Source: Saussurea involucrata (lineage: Eukaryota > Streptophyta > Magnoliopsida > Asterales > Asteraceae). From it: DNA of 64,000 nucleotides. The stretch is from the NCBI GenBank assembly GCA_033807775.1, contig CM066315.1:7940501-8004500 (forward strand), read 5' to 3'. Positions 1 to 10,113 of the stretch are shown piece by piece (positions within the stretch are counted from its first letter, which is position 1; each line of letters begins with the position of its first letter). The translations under genes were made by a program, and so were the position numbers. The notes below the pieces were generated by a model. That model did no database searches. It saw nothing but the letters and a program-made list of their open reading frames with translations, and was not told the origin of the DNA.

Positions 1-1465
1 TTGAAGCAAAAAAAGTTTTGGAGCAACAATTGGTTAAATTTTAAAAAACAGACCAAAAAATAGTAAAGAAAGCAAAAGTTGGACTACTAAAACAGTAGCC
101 AACAGGTAGAAAATCAGATGAAGCAAAAGGGATATCACAGATAATAATTTTGAGCAACCAAGCACATGAACAACCAACTCAGAATTCCAAAAGCAAACCA
201 GTCCAGATAACAAGTCATATAGATGTTGAACCAAGTAAAATAGTAATATCAACTCCATAGATCAGCAAATAGCCAAACAAAATTGATGGAGTAATCAGGA
301 GCTGAGTAAGCATTCCTTTGCAAGCTGCAAATATACACAACAGATCCATATTGCTCTTAAGATCCATACCATGCTGATCCATCAATTGTCATAAAAAACT
401 AAAGCAATCTTTAAGAGTTTTGCAAAATGACCAAAGGCCATTGCAAAGTCATAATTCCCAATAAGATGACCAATAATCTTACCCACCAACTTACCGGGTA
501 AAAGATGTTTGCCAACAATCTATTTTAAAATGTTATGTGCTTACCCGGCAAGAGTTTGCTAAACCACCCCAAAGGTATGATTAACACAAATAGCTACTGA
601 AAAAATGAGACCCAAAAAAACATTAACAAAGTTCCCATCTACTAAACCAAAATAAGGTACTCATAAACAAATGCAATCGTATTTAAAGTCAAACAACAAA
701 TTTGGAGATATCTCACAATCGCTCAAAAAAAGACTTACAACCCAGACTTCAAACCCACAATCGATCAAGAACACCTACAACCCACATCCTACTTGAAAAA
801 AAACATGAATGCGAATTGAAGTTCTGAAAATAGACAACCAAATAAAAGAGGATTCTACTTGGAAAAAAAAGATGAACCGACTTCTCTTTGATTCAATGAA
901 GTAAAATAGAGCAAAAATGGACCGCAAAACCCATAGAGTAAAGTTATATTAACCTAATCCCAGATACATACACAAAAAATCAAACAAAAATAACTAAAAC
1001 TCACAATATACAAAGAAATAAACCCAAAATTTATTCAGCAAAGTTACAAAATCGAGCAGTATTAAATGGAGATGATGAAACGATATGAAGAGATAGAGAA
1101 TACAAGTAAATCATGTCCGGTCGTTTCTCAAGATTTGCATCTCGGATCTTGGATCGAATTCAAGATTTGAATCAAGGGACCCGAAACGTTCAAATTAGGG
1201 AGAGGGGAGCCAGCGATCAATTAAATAAAGCGTGTACTTTGGAGAGAGGGAATGGAACCTACTCTACCTAGGGACTTTCGATCTTTTGAAACCATATACG
1301 CAAGGAAGAGTTGGTTTTCAAATTTTATGTTTTAATGAGTTGTAATTGATGCATTATTAGTTGTTTTTAAGACTTTAAGACTTTATGCTTTAATAAGTTG
1401 TACTACATGCTTTATTAGTTGTTTTTAAGACTTTTTAAGATTTTTGTCAAACATGCTTTATAAAC
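1..1465. other. Unassigned AT-rich intergenic DNA
   Basis: No convincing coding region is visible. The stretch is AT-rich with short leucine-rich shadow ORFs only. Around 1331-1440 a segment containing 'ttattagttgtttttaagac' occurs twice about 60 bp apart, a small local tandem duplication. The DNA at 1080-1260 is less AT-rich and could be the 5' end of a minus-strand transcript, but I cannot show exons. It ends where the truncated RT of the neighbouring retrotransposon begins. Confidence 0.5.
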
Positions 1466-2373
1466 ACACTTGATGGTACCCCGACCTCAAATCAATCTTA
1501 GAAACACATCCCGCACCTTGGAGTTGATCAAACAGATCATCAATTCTTGGAAGCGGATACTTGTTCTTTATAGTCACCTTATTTAGCTCACGATAATCAA
1601 TGCACATCCTCATGGTGCCATCCTTCTTCTTGACAAACAATACCGGAGCTCCCCAAGGTGAAGAACTTGGTCTAAAAAAACCCTTGTCTAACAACTCTTG
1701 CAATTGAGACATCATCTCTCTCATTTCGGCCGGCGCTAATCGATACGGTGCACGAGCTATTGGTGCCGCTCCCGGAATAAGATCAATTCTGAATTCAACT
1801 TGCCGTTCAGCTGGTAGACCTGGAAGATCATCGGGGAATACGTCCGGAAATTCACGTACTACCTTAATGTCTTCCATTTGTTTTTTTTTTCTGATTTCGT
1901 ATGAAAGATACGCTAGATAGGACGAACATCCTTTCATCAAGCATTTACGAGTTTTAGCAACAGAAATCAACGAAATTTCTCCTTTTTGCTTTTCTCCGAA
2001 TATGAGTACATCATCCTTACCAGCCATCGGAATCCGAATTAATTTCTTTGCATACTGAATTTCTGCTTGGTTGACTGTCAGCCAGTCCATACCTACAATT
2101 ACATCGAATTCTCCAATTCCATCAACAACAGGTCGATCGGAAATTTCGTTTCTTCTATTGAAATAAAACAACCCTCAAGTCTTTTGCGAACCAAGACTTG
2201 ACCTCCATTAGCTATCTCAACTACCAAAGCATTTTTCTAAGGTAGTGACAGGCATAGCTAACTTGTGATAAAAGGATTTGGATACAAACGATAAATTTGC
2301 ACCACAGTCAAATAAAATGCGCGCAGGAATAGAATTAACAAGGAATGTACCCGAAACAACGTCTTTTGATTAT
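1466..2373 (-). pseudogene. Protease-RT fragment of gypsy pol
   Basis: The open part (2171 to 1466) contains the linker motif FPDVFPDDLPGLP, the conserved RIDLIPGAAPIARAPYRLAP segment and the RT fingers motif YRELNKVTIKNKYPLPRIDD, typical of plant chromoviruses. Upstream (2373-2172) the protease reads FDCGANLSF, with Cys where retropepsins usually have Ser or Thr after the catalytic Asp, and is followed by stops. The frame is broken between protease and RT. RT ends before its YxDD-type catalytic centre, so it cannot be active. The loss is a deletion or rearrangement at about 1466. Confidence 0.88.
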
Positions 2374-3648
2374 TTGGCCTCATCAACTGTCATCTGGAAC
2401 GCCCGTCCCGTTGGTTTTGGAACATTTGGTTTCTTACTTTGATCTCCGTTCTTTTTCAACTTTAGGCAATCCCGACGGAAGTGACCTGTTTGTTTAAACT
2501 CGTAACATAAAGATCCTTGCACAGGACAGTTGCTCATAAGATGCCCACTTTTTCCACACTTGAAACATTCCAATGTTGTTACCCGACACGGCCCATAATG
2601 CTTACTCCTACACTTCGTACACCAATTCGGTTCATGACGCAATTCATAGCGAACACTTTTACCAGACGTTTGTGATTTCTGAGAAGACTCCGACCGGCCT
2701 TCCCATTTTCTTTTCTCTCCTACATGTGTCTTTTCTTCTTTATCTTTCGCATAAACTAGCTCCATAACTTTAGCTTCTTCGATGGTTTTTCTTAACGTTA
2801 ACGCCTTTGCATTGCGTACATGTGATATCATATCCGCTAGCAAACCTTTCAAATAAGCTTTAATTTTATCTTTCTCACTCGGAGCCACATGCCCCACCAA
2901 GTTCAACTTCTCCATAAATAGTTCAGTATACTTTCTAACAGATGAAGTACCTTTCTTCAGATTCCGGAATTCTTCCTCAATCCTATCCATTTCATTTTCA
3001 TTACAATACTCTTCCAAGATCTTCTTCTTGAACGACTCCCACGTCATTGCTGCTAAGACTGGATCTGATATAAAAGTTGTCACTACATTCCACCAGGTTA
3101 GCGCATTACCTCTTAGCATTTGAGATGCGAATCTAACCTTTGACTTCTCATCACATTCACAAGCCCTAAAAGCTTGTTCCATTTCTCTTAGCCAATTCAT
3201 ACATACTACAGGATTATCTGCTCCGTTAAACTCGGGTGGTTTACAGCTTAAGAACGTTTTATACGAGCAAGCTTTCTCCACCCTCCTTTCTGTCTCTAAC
3301 ATCGGGGTTACAAATTGGGTTTATAACTCCTGTATCAGTTTCCGTTCGACGTAGCTCAGTACTTCGATCATTCAATGCTTTCATAAACATTTCGGCTTGT
3401 CTTTCCATCACTGTATTCATCATTCTTGCCATGTTTTCCATCATACGCGACTCTAGTGTCGATTCCGGAGTTTCTTGGGTGGCGCTACTCGTACCCGTTC
3501 TATGTACCTAACTCGCAACTCCTTCCGGAAACTGTAATCGCGGCGAACTTTCATGAGTTTCACTAGTTCCAGGCCGCTTTTCTACCGACCAATCAGTTCC
3601 GATCCTATCCATTGAAGAAATAGGAGACATTGGTGGTGTATTCGCCAT
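2370..3648 (-). pseudogene. Broken gag of the gypsy element
   Basis: The likely start is the ATG at 3648 (MANTPPMSP). A stop follows near 3509, and a frame change lies near 3300 between the N-terminal piece (3444-3259) and the long piece (3302-2370). The long piece has a Retrotrans_gag-like helical domain (CMNWLREMEQAF, then LRGNALTWWN) and a cysteine-rich end with one clear CCHC knuckle (CFKCGKSGHLMSNC) and a second that has lost its second Cys (CYEFKQTGHFRRDC). A TAA separates it from the protease. The protein would package element RNA; this copy is inactive. Confidence 0.85.
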
Positions 3649-3984
3649 CGTTCTGGTAGCACACAAGAAATAACCATAAGAAATGGTTACACATAACTAG
3701 ACATACAATACGTACTTTACCGATCATTAGTCACTGTAACAATTTAGAAACAAGTATGCTTATGTAACAATAAATCCATAATGACAGTAGCTAATTGAAA
3801 TTGCGAACATACTATACATGAGAATTCTCATTACCAACGTTACAGTACTAATTTCACGTATTTCCGTCGACTCTAAGACTATCCCGTCTTAGTAGTTCTA
3901 CCCATTTCTCACATATCATAACTTAATTCATCACAGCTTAAGTCTAGGTATCTCACTTAGCATACCCATTTCGCTTAAACTAAA

Positions 3985-3996
3985 GCTCTGATACCA
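3985..3996 (-). promoter_or_regulatory. Primer binding site (tRNA-iMet type)
   Basis: On the minus strand the sequence is TGGTATCAGAGC, three bases downstream of the LTR end. It is complementary to the 3' end of initiator tRNA-Met as used by many plant retrotransposons. It fixes the orientation of the element and identifies the adjacent LTR as the 5' LTR. Confidence 0.9.
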
Positions 3997-3999
3997 TTC

Positions 4000-5898
4000 T
4001 GTAACACCCTAAAAACAGGACTAATTTAAACCTTAATTTATAACAAAATTTAAATATAAACTTGCAACTTTATATCTGAGTAGAGAAATATTTATGAGGT
4101 CATATTTACAAACATAGAATTCTTCAAATAACCTATTAATCTAATTATGTCACTATAATCAGATTAACTAGATTATCTAAGCAATCTATTCAAAAGCCTC
4201 AATATTCCATAACTTCTCTACTAATCCAAAAATGCTCTCGTCCCACATCCCTTCATTTTCCCGAGCTAGTACCTGGTAAGAAAACATTATTTGAAACGAT
4301 TAGGCCAACGTCTAGTGTGAACATTCAGTTTCAAAATAATATTTGTATAAAAAATGTAAACAAGGCATAACAAACCTAGTTTACCCTTTTTCTTACCACA
4401 CACGAAATCATCTTTTAATAACGGGTTAAACCCGGTTCCATGACTACGATCTGACACTAAGTCAATCATTTCTCATGTTCCAATTCCATGACTACGACCT
4501 GACCCTAAGTCAGCCATATCTCATGGTCCAGAGCCGCACTACGAATCTTCAATGACTCTAGCTTTAAGCTCTTATCCAATAAATCGCAATATACACATGC
4601 CCATTTATTGGAAAGGAAATCGGGAATTACGTTTATTCCACGATTTCTCATATACATCAGAATAATGAATAATCTCCATCTATTCCACGTATACATAACC
4701 ACTAGTGCCTATGGATCCATTACACTTACTAGCGTATATGCCTAACAACATATCACGTCACATCTCATATCATATTCTTAACTCTAAGAATACTAGATAA
4801 CCTATCATATCCTCATCCTCAATTGTCCCCCTCTTCGGTGACTTAACACGGAGGTTCTGCTACCCGGTTAGCGGATGGGGTCAAGGGGCAACGCCCTTGC
4901 GGGGTCTGGGGGCAGCGCCCCTAATAAAATTTTTAGAAATACTTAACCAGTTAACACATCCGGAAACTGTATCAGGACATCAAAAGTGACCGGACATTTA
5001 GAGGTTTTCGGACACCACAAAACTATCCGGATGTCTCAAACTTTCCGGATACTTACCAGAGACTTAAACAATCCGAACAATATAACTTTTCGGACAATCA
5101 TAACTTTCCGGACAACATCCGGAAACCAAGGTAATCCGGATACCATCCGGTATCTATTTCATCTGGAGACTACAAAATAAATGAAACTTACCGGATAACT
5201 TTGCCTTGTCCGGAAACTTTCAAACACAGGTTTCCGGATACGGTTCTTTTATCCAAAAACTACGACCTGCAGCCTATTTTTACCATCTAAATCCGTGTCT
5301 GTTCCATTCAGCTTGTTTCAACACATCCATTCAGTCCCAATACAGTTTATACACATGTCGTAACGTTCAATTTAACAAAAAACAAGGATTTAGATCAAAA
5401 TAGAGAATGAACTCACCTTTAAAGAAGAAAACCCACTTTTACACAAATTAAAAAAAACTCCAATCTGCTGTCAATGATTCTGGAACCTAAACAACAATTG
5501 AATCTGTTTACTACTAAGCATAAACAACATTTTTGTCTGAATCCATGGTGAATCTCTTACCAAAATTTGAAGACCAAAGCTAGATTTCTTCTTCTTTCTC
5601 TTCTTTCCCTCTTCTTTCTCTCTAGTCTCTTTCTCTCTTGATTTCCATAAACCGACCTCAGCTAAAAAGTAGCTGAGATATTTCTCAACTCAACCTCTTA
5701 TCCATACACACTTTCAACACTTTGACCAAACACACCCTCTACTTTTCATAGCCTCAAGATTAACTCTAACTTTGATTTTTCATACTTTTAACCCCAATAT
5801 GAGTTATAACTTGCAAAGATAGCACAAATTTACAATTAAATTACAAATCCACTTCATTTATATTAAAACATAATATAATGAAAATTCGAGATGTTACA
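4000..5898 (-). repeat. 5' LTR of truncated gypsy element
   Basis: About 1.9 kb, with TGTAAC...GTTACA inverted ends. A pyrimidine-rich CAGGTAC segment and a 'ggatgtgggacgagag' block (minus strand, about 4270-4235) are shared with the solo LTR at 34490-34540. It contains a CCGGA-rich motif block (4965-5240) and short hairpins near 4560-4700. The partner LTR is missing, so no target duplication can be checked. Confidence 0.85.
4965..5240. repeat. Cluster of CCGGA/CCGGACA motifs inside the LTR
   Basis: About fifteen occurrences of CCGGA-type motifs (several TCCGGA palindromes, some CGGACA) in 275 bp of otherwise AT-rich DNA, irregularly spaced by 10-25 bp. The same kind of cluster occurs in the unrelated-sequence LTRs at 48340-48590 and 52830-53070. 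Confidence 0.75.
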
Positions 5899-7035
5899 CC
5901 TCGCGTCGTCTTCCTCATCTTCGTCAGTTGTGGAAGGAGAGGGACGTCGAACCCTTGCCGCCTCTCTGTCAATAAAGGCCATGCTGTTTCTGTACCAATG
6001 CGTGTCCCTCTTGTAGGCAGTAGGCTCAAGGTTTTCAAAAGGCGTAAGCAGCGGCTAAATATATGATAAAACACAAAAAATTCAATAAGCCGGACTAACG
6101 TATGCAACATTGTAAACATAGTAAAAGAACTTACACGTCTAGATTGACTGAAGAACTCAGTCCAAATCGCCCTATTTAGGGAAAGACCCTTGTCCCAACG
6201 GGTTCCCCTAAGTAATATGTCGTTGCGCTTGACGAAATATTGGACTGCTGCGGGAAACATCTCCAAGATCCATATCTGGAATTACACAAGAAGGGCAAGT
6301 ACGTAAAAAGGAAAGCCAAACAGTTTGTATGTATTATTATTTATGTTATACTACGTATCTAACCTTGAAGGCGTATGTAAAACCACAAAGATTCATCTTG
6401 GCAAGTCGATCAGGGCGTCTGGCAATGGCTCGGTGCAAAATAGTGTAGTAATGTGTCCAGATGTGGCTACCCCACGGGTACCTAATAAACACATCAAAGT
6501 CCTCGACGGCCCTCAGGACCGTCTCGGAAGCAGTCTGGCTCCACTCACGGCCCATGAAGCCCATATCCACGATCGCCACCAAGCATACACAGACATCATC
6601 GGCGTCACTTAGGAACCTAATGCCCTATTTCATCGTCTCCACGACTGCCTTCAGCTTCAAACGAGATGCTGACATGCCCCAAACCCTACGAACGAAGGAG
6701 CTGCTAAGGGAGGAAGGGGGGAGCCTCTCCAAAAAGTAGTCCTGTAATTAGACAGAACTCACATTGTCCAAACCGCAATTGATGGCCGAAGAAATCAAAA
6801 TGCATCTCCTCCGGCTCACCATTGGAGACCTCGACCTCCAACTGTAGAAACATGTGGACTAGCGTGGGGTCGCCACCAGAGTAACTCAGATCCATCCATG
6901 GACCGAAAGGTGTCCTTCTATAGATGTCATCAAGGGTAGCTGCGCGATCACCTAATCCCCTGAAGCGGTCTCTTAACTCCACCATGTAGCCAACTTTGCA
7001 CTTTAACGTCAAGTCAATGTGAAAGAAATCCCTCT
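5899..7035 (-). pseudogene. DUF1985 domain gene, interrupted and frameshifted
   Basis: Exons can be followed by splice signals. Exon A runs 7035-6364 (acceptor TGTAG, donor AAG|GTTAG), exon B 6275-6135 (acceptor TTCCAG, donor CGT|GTAAG) and exon C 6054-5899, cut by the LTR insertion. Exon A shows DUF1985 hallmarks: LRFGQCEFCLITGLLFG and VEDFDVFIRYPWG followed by a basic helix. Exon A has a frame break at the C-rich tract near 6715 and an in-frame TAG near 6628. DUF1985 proteins often accompany Ulp1-type proteases in plant transposons; no protease domain remains here. The domain call rests on motif recognition, the exon limits on splice consensus. Confidence 0.65.
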
Positions 7036-7062
7036 ACATAGTCATTCACAGATGTTATAGTT

Positions 7063-7518
7063 AGTGTTATATATAGATGTTTTTGCTTGTTTGGTTTATT
7101 GTGTTGATAATTATTCGTTTGTTTAGTTTTAGAAAAGAAGCCATTCAATCTATTGGACTTCCAAGTAGCAGGGGAATCACAAGAATTGCTTAAATCCCCA
7201 CATACCTTAGGGCTATTTACACCCGTTTGACAAAATCCAAATAGATATGTTGCGGTTTATTTTATTTCAATATATAATAGTGTTATATATAGATGCTTTT
7301 GCTTGTTTGTTTTATTGTTTTGATAATTATTCGTTTGTTTTAGTTTTAGAAAAGAAACCACTCAATCTATTGGACTTCCAGGTAGCAGGGGAATCACAAG
7401 GATTGCTTAAATCCCGACATACCTTAGGGCTATTTACACCCGTTTGACAAAATTAAAATAGATATGTTGCGGTTTAATTTATTTCAATATATAATAGTGT
7501 TATATATAGATGTTTTTG
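7063..7518. repeat. 216-217 bp tandem repeat, about 2.1 copies
   Basis: The segment starting at 7063 repeats at 7279 and again, truncated, at 7496. The copies differ at a small number of bases. They lie just upstream (minus sense) of the DUF1985 exon, probably in its intron or leader. Confidence 0.85.
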
Positions 7519-7618
7519 GCAAGAGGCCAAAATGAATTTGAGTGTGGCATGTGAAGCCTATTTAATATTCATACCATTTATTTACGGAAATTTATTTATG
7601 GCTAGGAAACTCAAAAGA

Positions 7619-7915
7619 AGTTTAGGGACCTAAGTTGTCATTCACAAAAGTTTAGGGACCTAAGTTGTCATTCATTAGGGTTTAGGGACCTAAGTTGTCA
7701 TTCACCAAAGATAGGGACCTAAGTTGTCATTCACAAAAGTTTAGGGACCTAAATTGTCATTCACCAAAGTTTAGGGACCTAAGTTGTCATTCACCAAAGT
7801 TTAGGGACCCAAGTTGTCATTCACCAAAGTTTAGGGACCCAAGTTGTCATTCACCAAAGTTTAGGGACCTAAGTTGTCATTCACCAAAGTTTAGGGACCT
7901 AAGTTGTCATTCTTA
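7619..7915. repeat. 30-bp tandem repeat, about 10 copies
   Basis: The unit contains TTTAGGGACCTAAGTTGTCA and a variable tail (ttcaccaaag). One copy (about 7710) is shortened. A plus-strand ORF running through it is periodic and is not a gene. The GGGACCTAAGTT core carries an imperfect palindrome. Confidence 0.9.
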
Positions 7916-9060
7916 ACATTTTTTTCTAAAAAACACTCTTAACATTTATTTTTATAATCAAAGGGGTGTCAGCCCAGCGGTAAAGGCTTGGGGCCAGTGG
8001 ATGGTATCCATTGGTCTCAGGTTCGAGCCCTGGGGGAAGCATTCTGGAGATACCCAGATTCTGGGTCGGACTATGGGTGAAGCCCTGGTTTGACCCGGAT
8101 CCAGGTGCCAACCTACGGGTTTGGCCGCTCCAGTGTTCTGCTGGGTTGCGGCTCCGGGCTTCCATTCTTTGGAGCGGGTTTGGGTGTACCAGACTTAGTC
8201 GGACGCTGGATAGGCCCAATCAATTGGTTGGGTCTGGTCTAACCGAGGATTAGTCGGGTCGGCCCGTAAAGGAGCCCGGATACCTCGGAGGCGTGTGCGT
8301 GAGTTCTCTGCCGTTAAAAAAAAACATTTATTTTTATAACAAAACTTTAACATCTTTTTTTTTTTATAAAAAAACACACTCTTAACAATTATTTTTATAA
8401 AAAACACTCTAACATTTATTTTTAAAAAAACATTTTAACATCTTTTTTTTTGTAAAAAAAACACTTTTAACATTTTTTTTTATAAAACACACTCTAACAT
8501 TTATTTTTACAAAAAACACTTTAACATATTTTTTTTATAAAAAAACACTCTTAACATCTTTTTTTTATAAAACACACTCTAACATTTATTTTTTATAAAA
8601 AACACTTTAACATCTTTTTTTTATAAAAAAACACACTCTTAACATCTTTTTTTTTTATAAAACACACTCTAACATTTATTTTAATAAAAAACACTTTAAC
8701 ATTTTTTTTATAAAAACACACACTCTTAAAAATTATTTTTATAAAACACACTCTAACATTTATTTTTATAAAAAACACTTTAACATCTTTTTTTTTATAA
8801 AAACACACATTCTTAAGAATTATTTTTATAAAACACACTCAACATTTATTTTTATAAAAAACACTTTAACATCTTTTTTTGTTTATAAAAAACACATTCT
8901 TAACATCTTTTTTTTATAAAACACACTCTAATATTTATTTTTATAAAAAACACTTTAACATCTTTTTTATAAAAAACACCATCTTAACATTTTTTTTATA
9001 AAAAACATCATTTTAACATTTTTTTTATAAAAAACACTCTTAACATTTATTTTTATAAAA
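7916..9060. repeat. Degenerate AT-rich tandem satellite (AACATTTATTTTTATAAAAA type)
   Basis: Roughly 28-32 bp units built from 'aacatttatttttataaaa' followed by 'aacactctt' or 'acactttaacatc' alternate for over 1 kb with homopolymer length variation. A tRNA-derived SINE (7958-8322) sits within the array. From 9060 to 9240 the pattern decays into 'aacatacaaatatcacattc' units. Confidence 0.85.
7958..8322 (+). mobile_element. tRNA-derived SINE
   Basis: About 365 bp, GC-rich in an AT-rich array. A box A-like segment (AGCCCAGCGGTAAAGGC, about 7971) and a box B (GGTTCGAGCCC, 8020-8030) form a pol III promoter head. A tRNA-unrelated body and a short A tract at 8316-8324 follow. It is flanked by 17-bp direct repeats (7941-7957 and 8323-8339). 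The host array itself contains this 17-mer, so the duplication is suggestive rather than conclusive. Confidence 0.75.
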
Positions 9061-9288
9061 ATACTCTAACATCTATAACAACATACAAATATAACATTAT
9101 AACATACAAATATCACATTCAAACATACAACAACATACATATCATATATTTTAAAATTTAAACATAGAACAAATATCACATTCAAACATATAACAAACTT
9201 ATAAACACTCTAACAACATACATGTCATATATTTTAATTTAAAATAACAACATACAAGAAAAATACAGGAAACTTAAGAAAAACTTAC

Positions 9289-9309
9289 AAAATGAGTAAC
9301 ACGAGCCAT
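9289..9309 (-). CDS. Possible 7-codon first exon of the MULE gene
   Basis: On the minus strand ATG opens MARVTHF and is followed directly by a perfect donor, GTAAGTTT. It lies about 170 bp inside the element end, as the transposase start does in the sister element (27316 versus end 27839). Short first exons are easily produced by chance, so this is a weak call. The DNA between it and the DUF1985 exon at 7035 would be intron. Confidence 0.3.
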
Positions 9310-9499
9310 CTTCAAACAACCTGAGCGCGTATTCCACACGACAAAATTGAGAGAGTTTGGAAGAGAGGAGGAGAGATCTTTTAATTGAAGAAGTGGTGGC
9401 CGAAAGGTCCCCCCACCCTCTCTTATTACATCGGTGATTATTAAGGGGGGGGGGTTGGTGAGCATTAAACAAATTAGGGTTTACCCTACGTCGACGCGT

Positions 9500-9717
9500 G
9501 GCGGTTCATCCCGCGATCGCGGGCTACCTCCGAGGGCAGGGCCAAAGGTGTACCGCGGGCATTCTTGAGGGGCCTCCACGAGACTTTTGGCCGAAAGTGT
9601 TTGACACGTGGGATCGCGGGCTCCACCACGAAAAATAGGGTATTTTGGTAAAGCAGTCGAGATTTTGGGTATTTTGGTAAGGAAGGATAAAAGTTAGGGT
9701 ATTTTAATTAATTTCCC
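9500..9717 (-). repeat. MULE terminal region (long TIR-like end)
   Basis: GC-rich 'cgcgatcgcgggc' blocks, then repeated 'gggtattttggta' segments and the terminal TTTTAATTAATTTCCC. The whole 220 bp aligns by eye with 27617-27839. The opposite end is not in the window, so the inverted-repeat nature is inferred from the shared end. Confidence 0.65.
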
Positions 9718-9905
9718 GTATAAAAATACATTTTACATTGAAGTCTTTCAAAATAGGTTTATGTGGAGTCCATTAAAATTATTGATAATCATATTTTTAC
9801 TCAAATCATAAAGTCTTGGGTTGGGCTGAAGCTTCATTGTGTCATGATGGGCTACAAATATCAAATTACTGTAGAAACAACTTTTCATTTCTAGAGACAT
9901 CCAGA
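9718..9905. other. Upstream region of the sHSP gene
   Basis: AT-rich DNA between the MULE end and the heat-shock elements. No gene is visible. Confidence 0.5.
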
Positions 9906-9913
9906 TTCCAGAA
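9906..9913 (+). promoter_or_regulatory. HSE: Heat shock element (TTCCAGAA)
   Basis: TTCnnGAA, two inverted HSF modules, about 125 bp upstream of the TATA box of the sHSP gene. It is a short match that gains weight from the gene it precedes. Confidence 0.55.
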
Positions 9914-10006
9914 CAACTCTAAAAATAATTTTCTTAAACAAAACAAAAATCCAAGAAGATCAGGTGGGGTCACAAAGTGGCAGAGACCCACTTCTCTACC
10001 CTTATA

Positions 10007-10014
10007 GAATTTTC
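10007..10014 (+). promoter_or_regulatory. HSE: Heat shock element next to TATA box
   Basis: GAATTTTC gives GAAnnTTC, and a TTC two bases on may extend it. It sits about 20 bp upstream of the TATA stretch, the usual proximal HSE position in plant small heat shock genes. Confidence 0.6.
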
Positions 10015-10030
10015 TCTTCATACCCTATAC

Positions 10031-10050
10031 TTATATATATATATATATAC
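10031..10050 (+). promoter_or_regulatory. TATA box of sHSP gene
   Basis: An uninterrupted TATATATA run ends 63 bp before the ATG at 10114. With initiation about 30 bp downstream the leader would be roughly 35-45 nt. Confidence 0.7.
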
Positions 10051-10113
10051 ACTTGACCCCCTGTACTTTTTCAACACAATTTCTTGAGTGCACTAAAACA
10101 GAGAAAGAGATAT

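Larger units (their letters stand above)
1466..5898 (-). mobile_element. Truncated Ty3/gypsy LTR retrotransposon with one LTR
   Basis: Read on the minus strand the order is LTR (5898-4000), tRNA-iMet-type primer binding site, broken gag, broken protease, and the first half of reverse transcriptase. It then stops abruptly at about 1466 inside the RT motif following LRSGYHQ. RNase H, integrase and the second LTR are absent, so this is a remnant of a longer element. It was inserted into the coding part of a DUF1985 MULE gene whose sequence resumes at 5899. The LTR ends TGTAACATC...GGTGTTACA match the solo LTR at 32707-34789, so both belong to one family. Confidence 0.85.
5899..9717 (-). mobile_element. 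MULE-like element carrying a DUF1985 gene (left end lost)
   Basis: The right end (9500-9717) is homologous to the end of the MuDR-transposase MULE at 27617-27839, and both point the same way. Inside lie a possible first exon (9309-9289), a very repeat-rich intron-like stretch and DUF1985 coding exons. The left part was interrupted by the gypsy LTR at 5898 and its continuation is not recognisable on the other side. MULEs that carry DUF1985/Ulp1-type genes are known in plants; this is an inactive relative. Confidence 0.6.

Noticed and set aside
34..258. Leu-rich 74-codon minus ORF
   Set aside because: AT-rich DNA read in this frame gives hydrophobic strings; no splice or homology support.
7619..7915. 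CRISPR-like repeat array
   Set aside because: No unique spacers; units are contiguous tandem copies in plant DNA.
7695..7916. Periodic plus ORF (KFRDLSCHSP repeats)
   Set aside because: A 30-bp tandem repeat translates periodically in any open frame; there is no start context or homology.
7966..8040. Possible tRNA gene
   Set aside because: Box A and box B are present, but the acceptor stem cannot be closed and a 300-bp body with A tail follows, so it is the head of a SINE.
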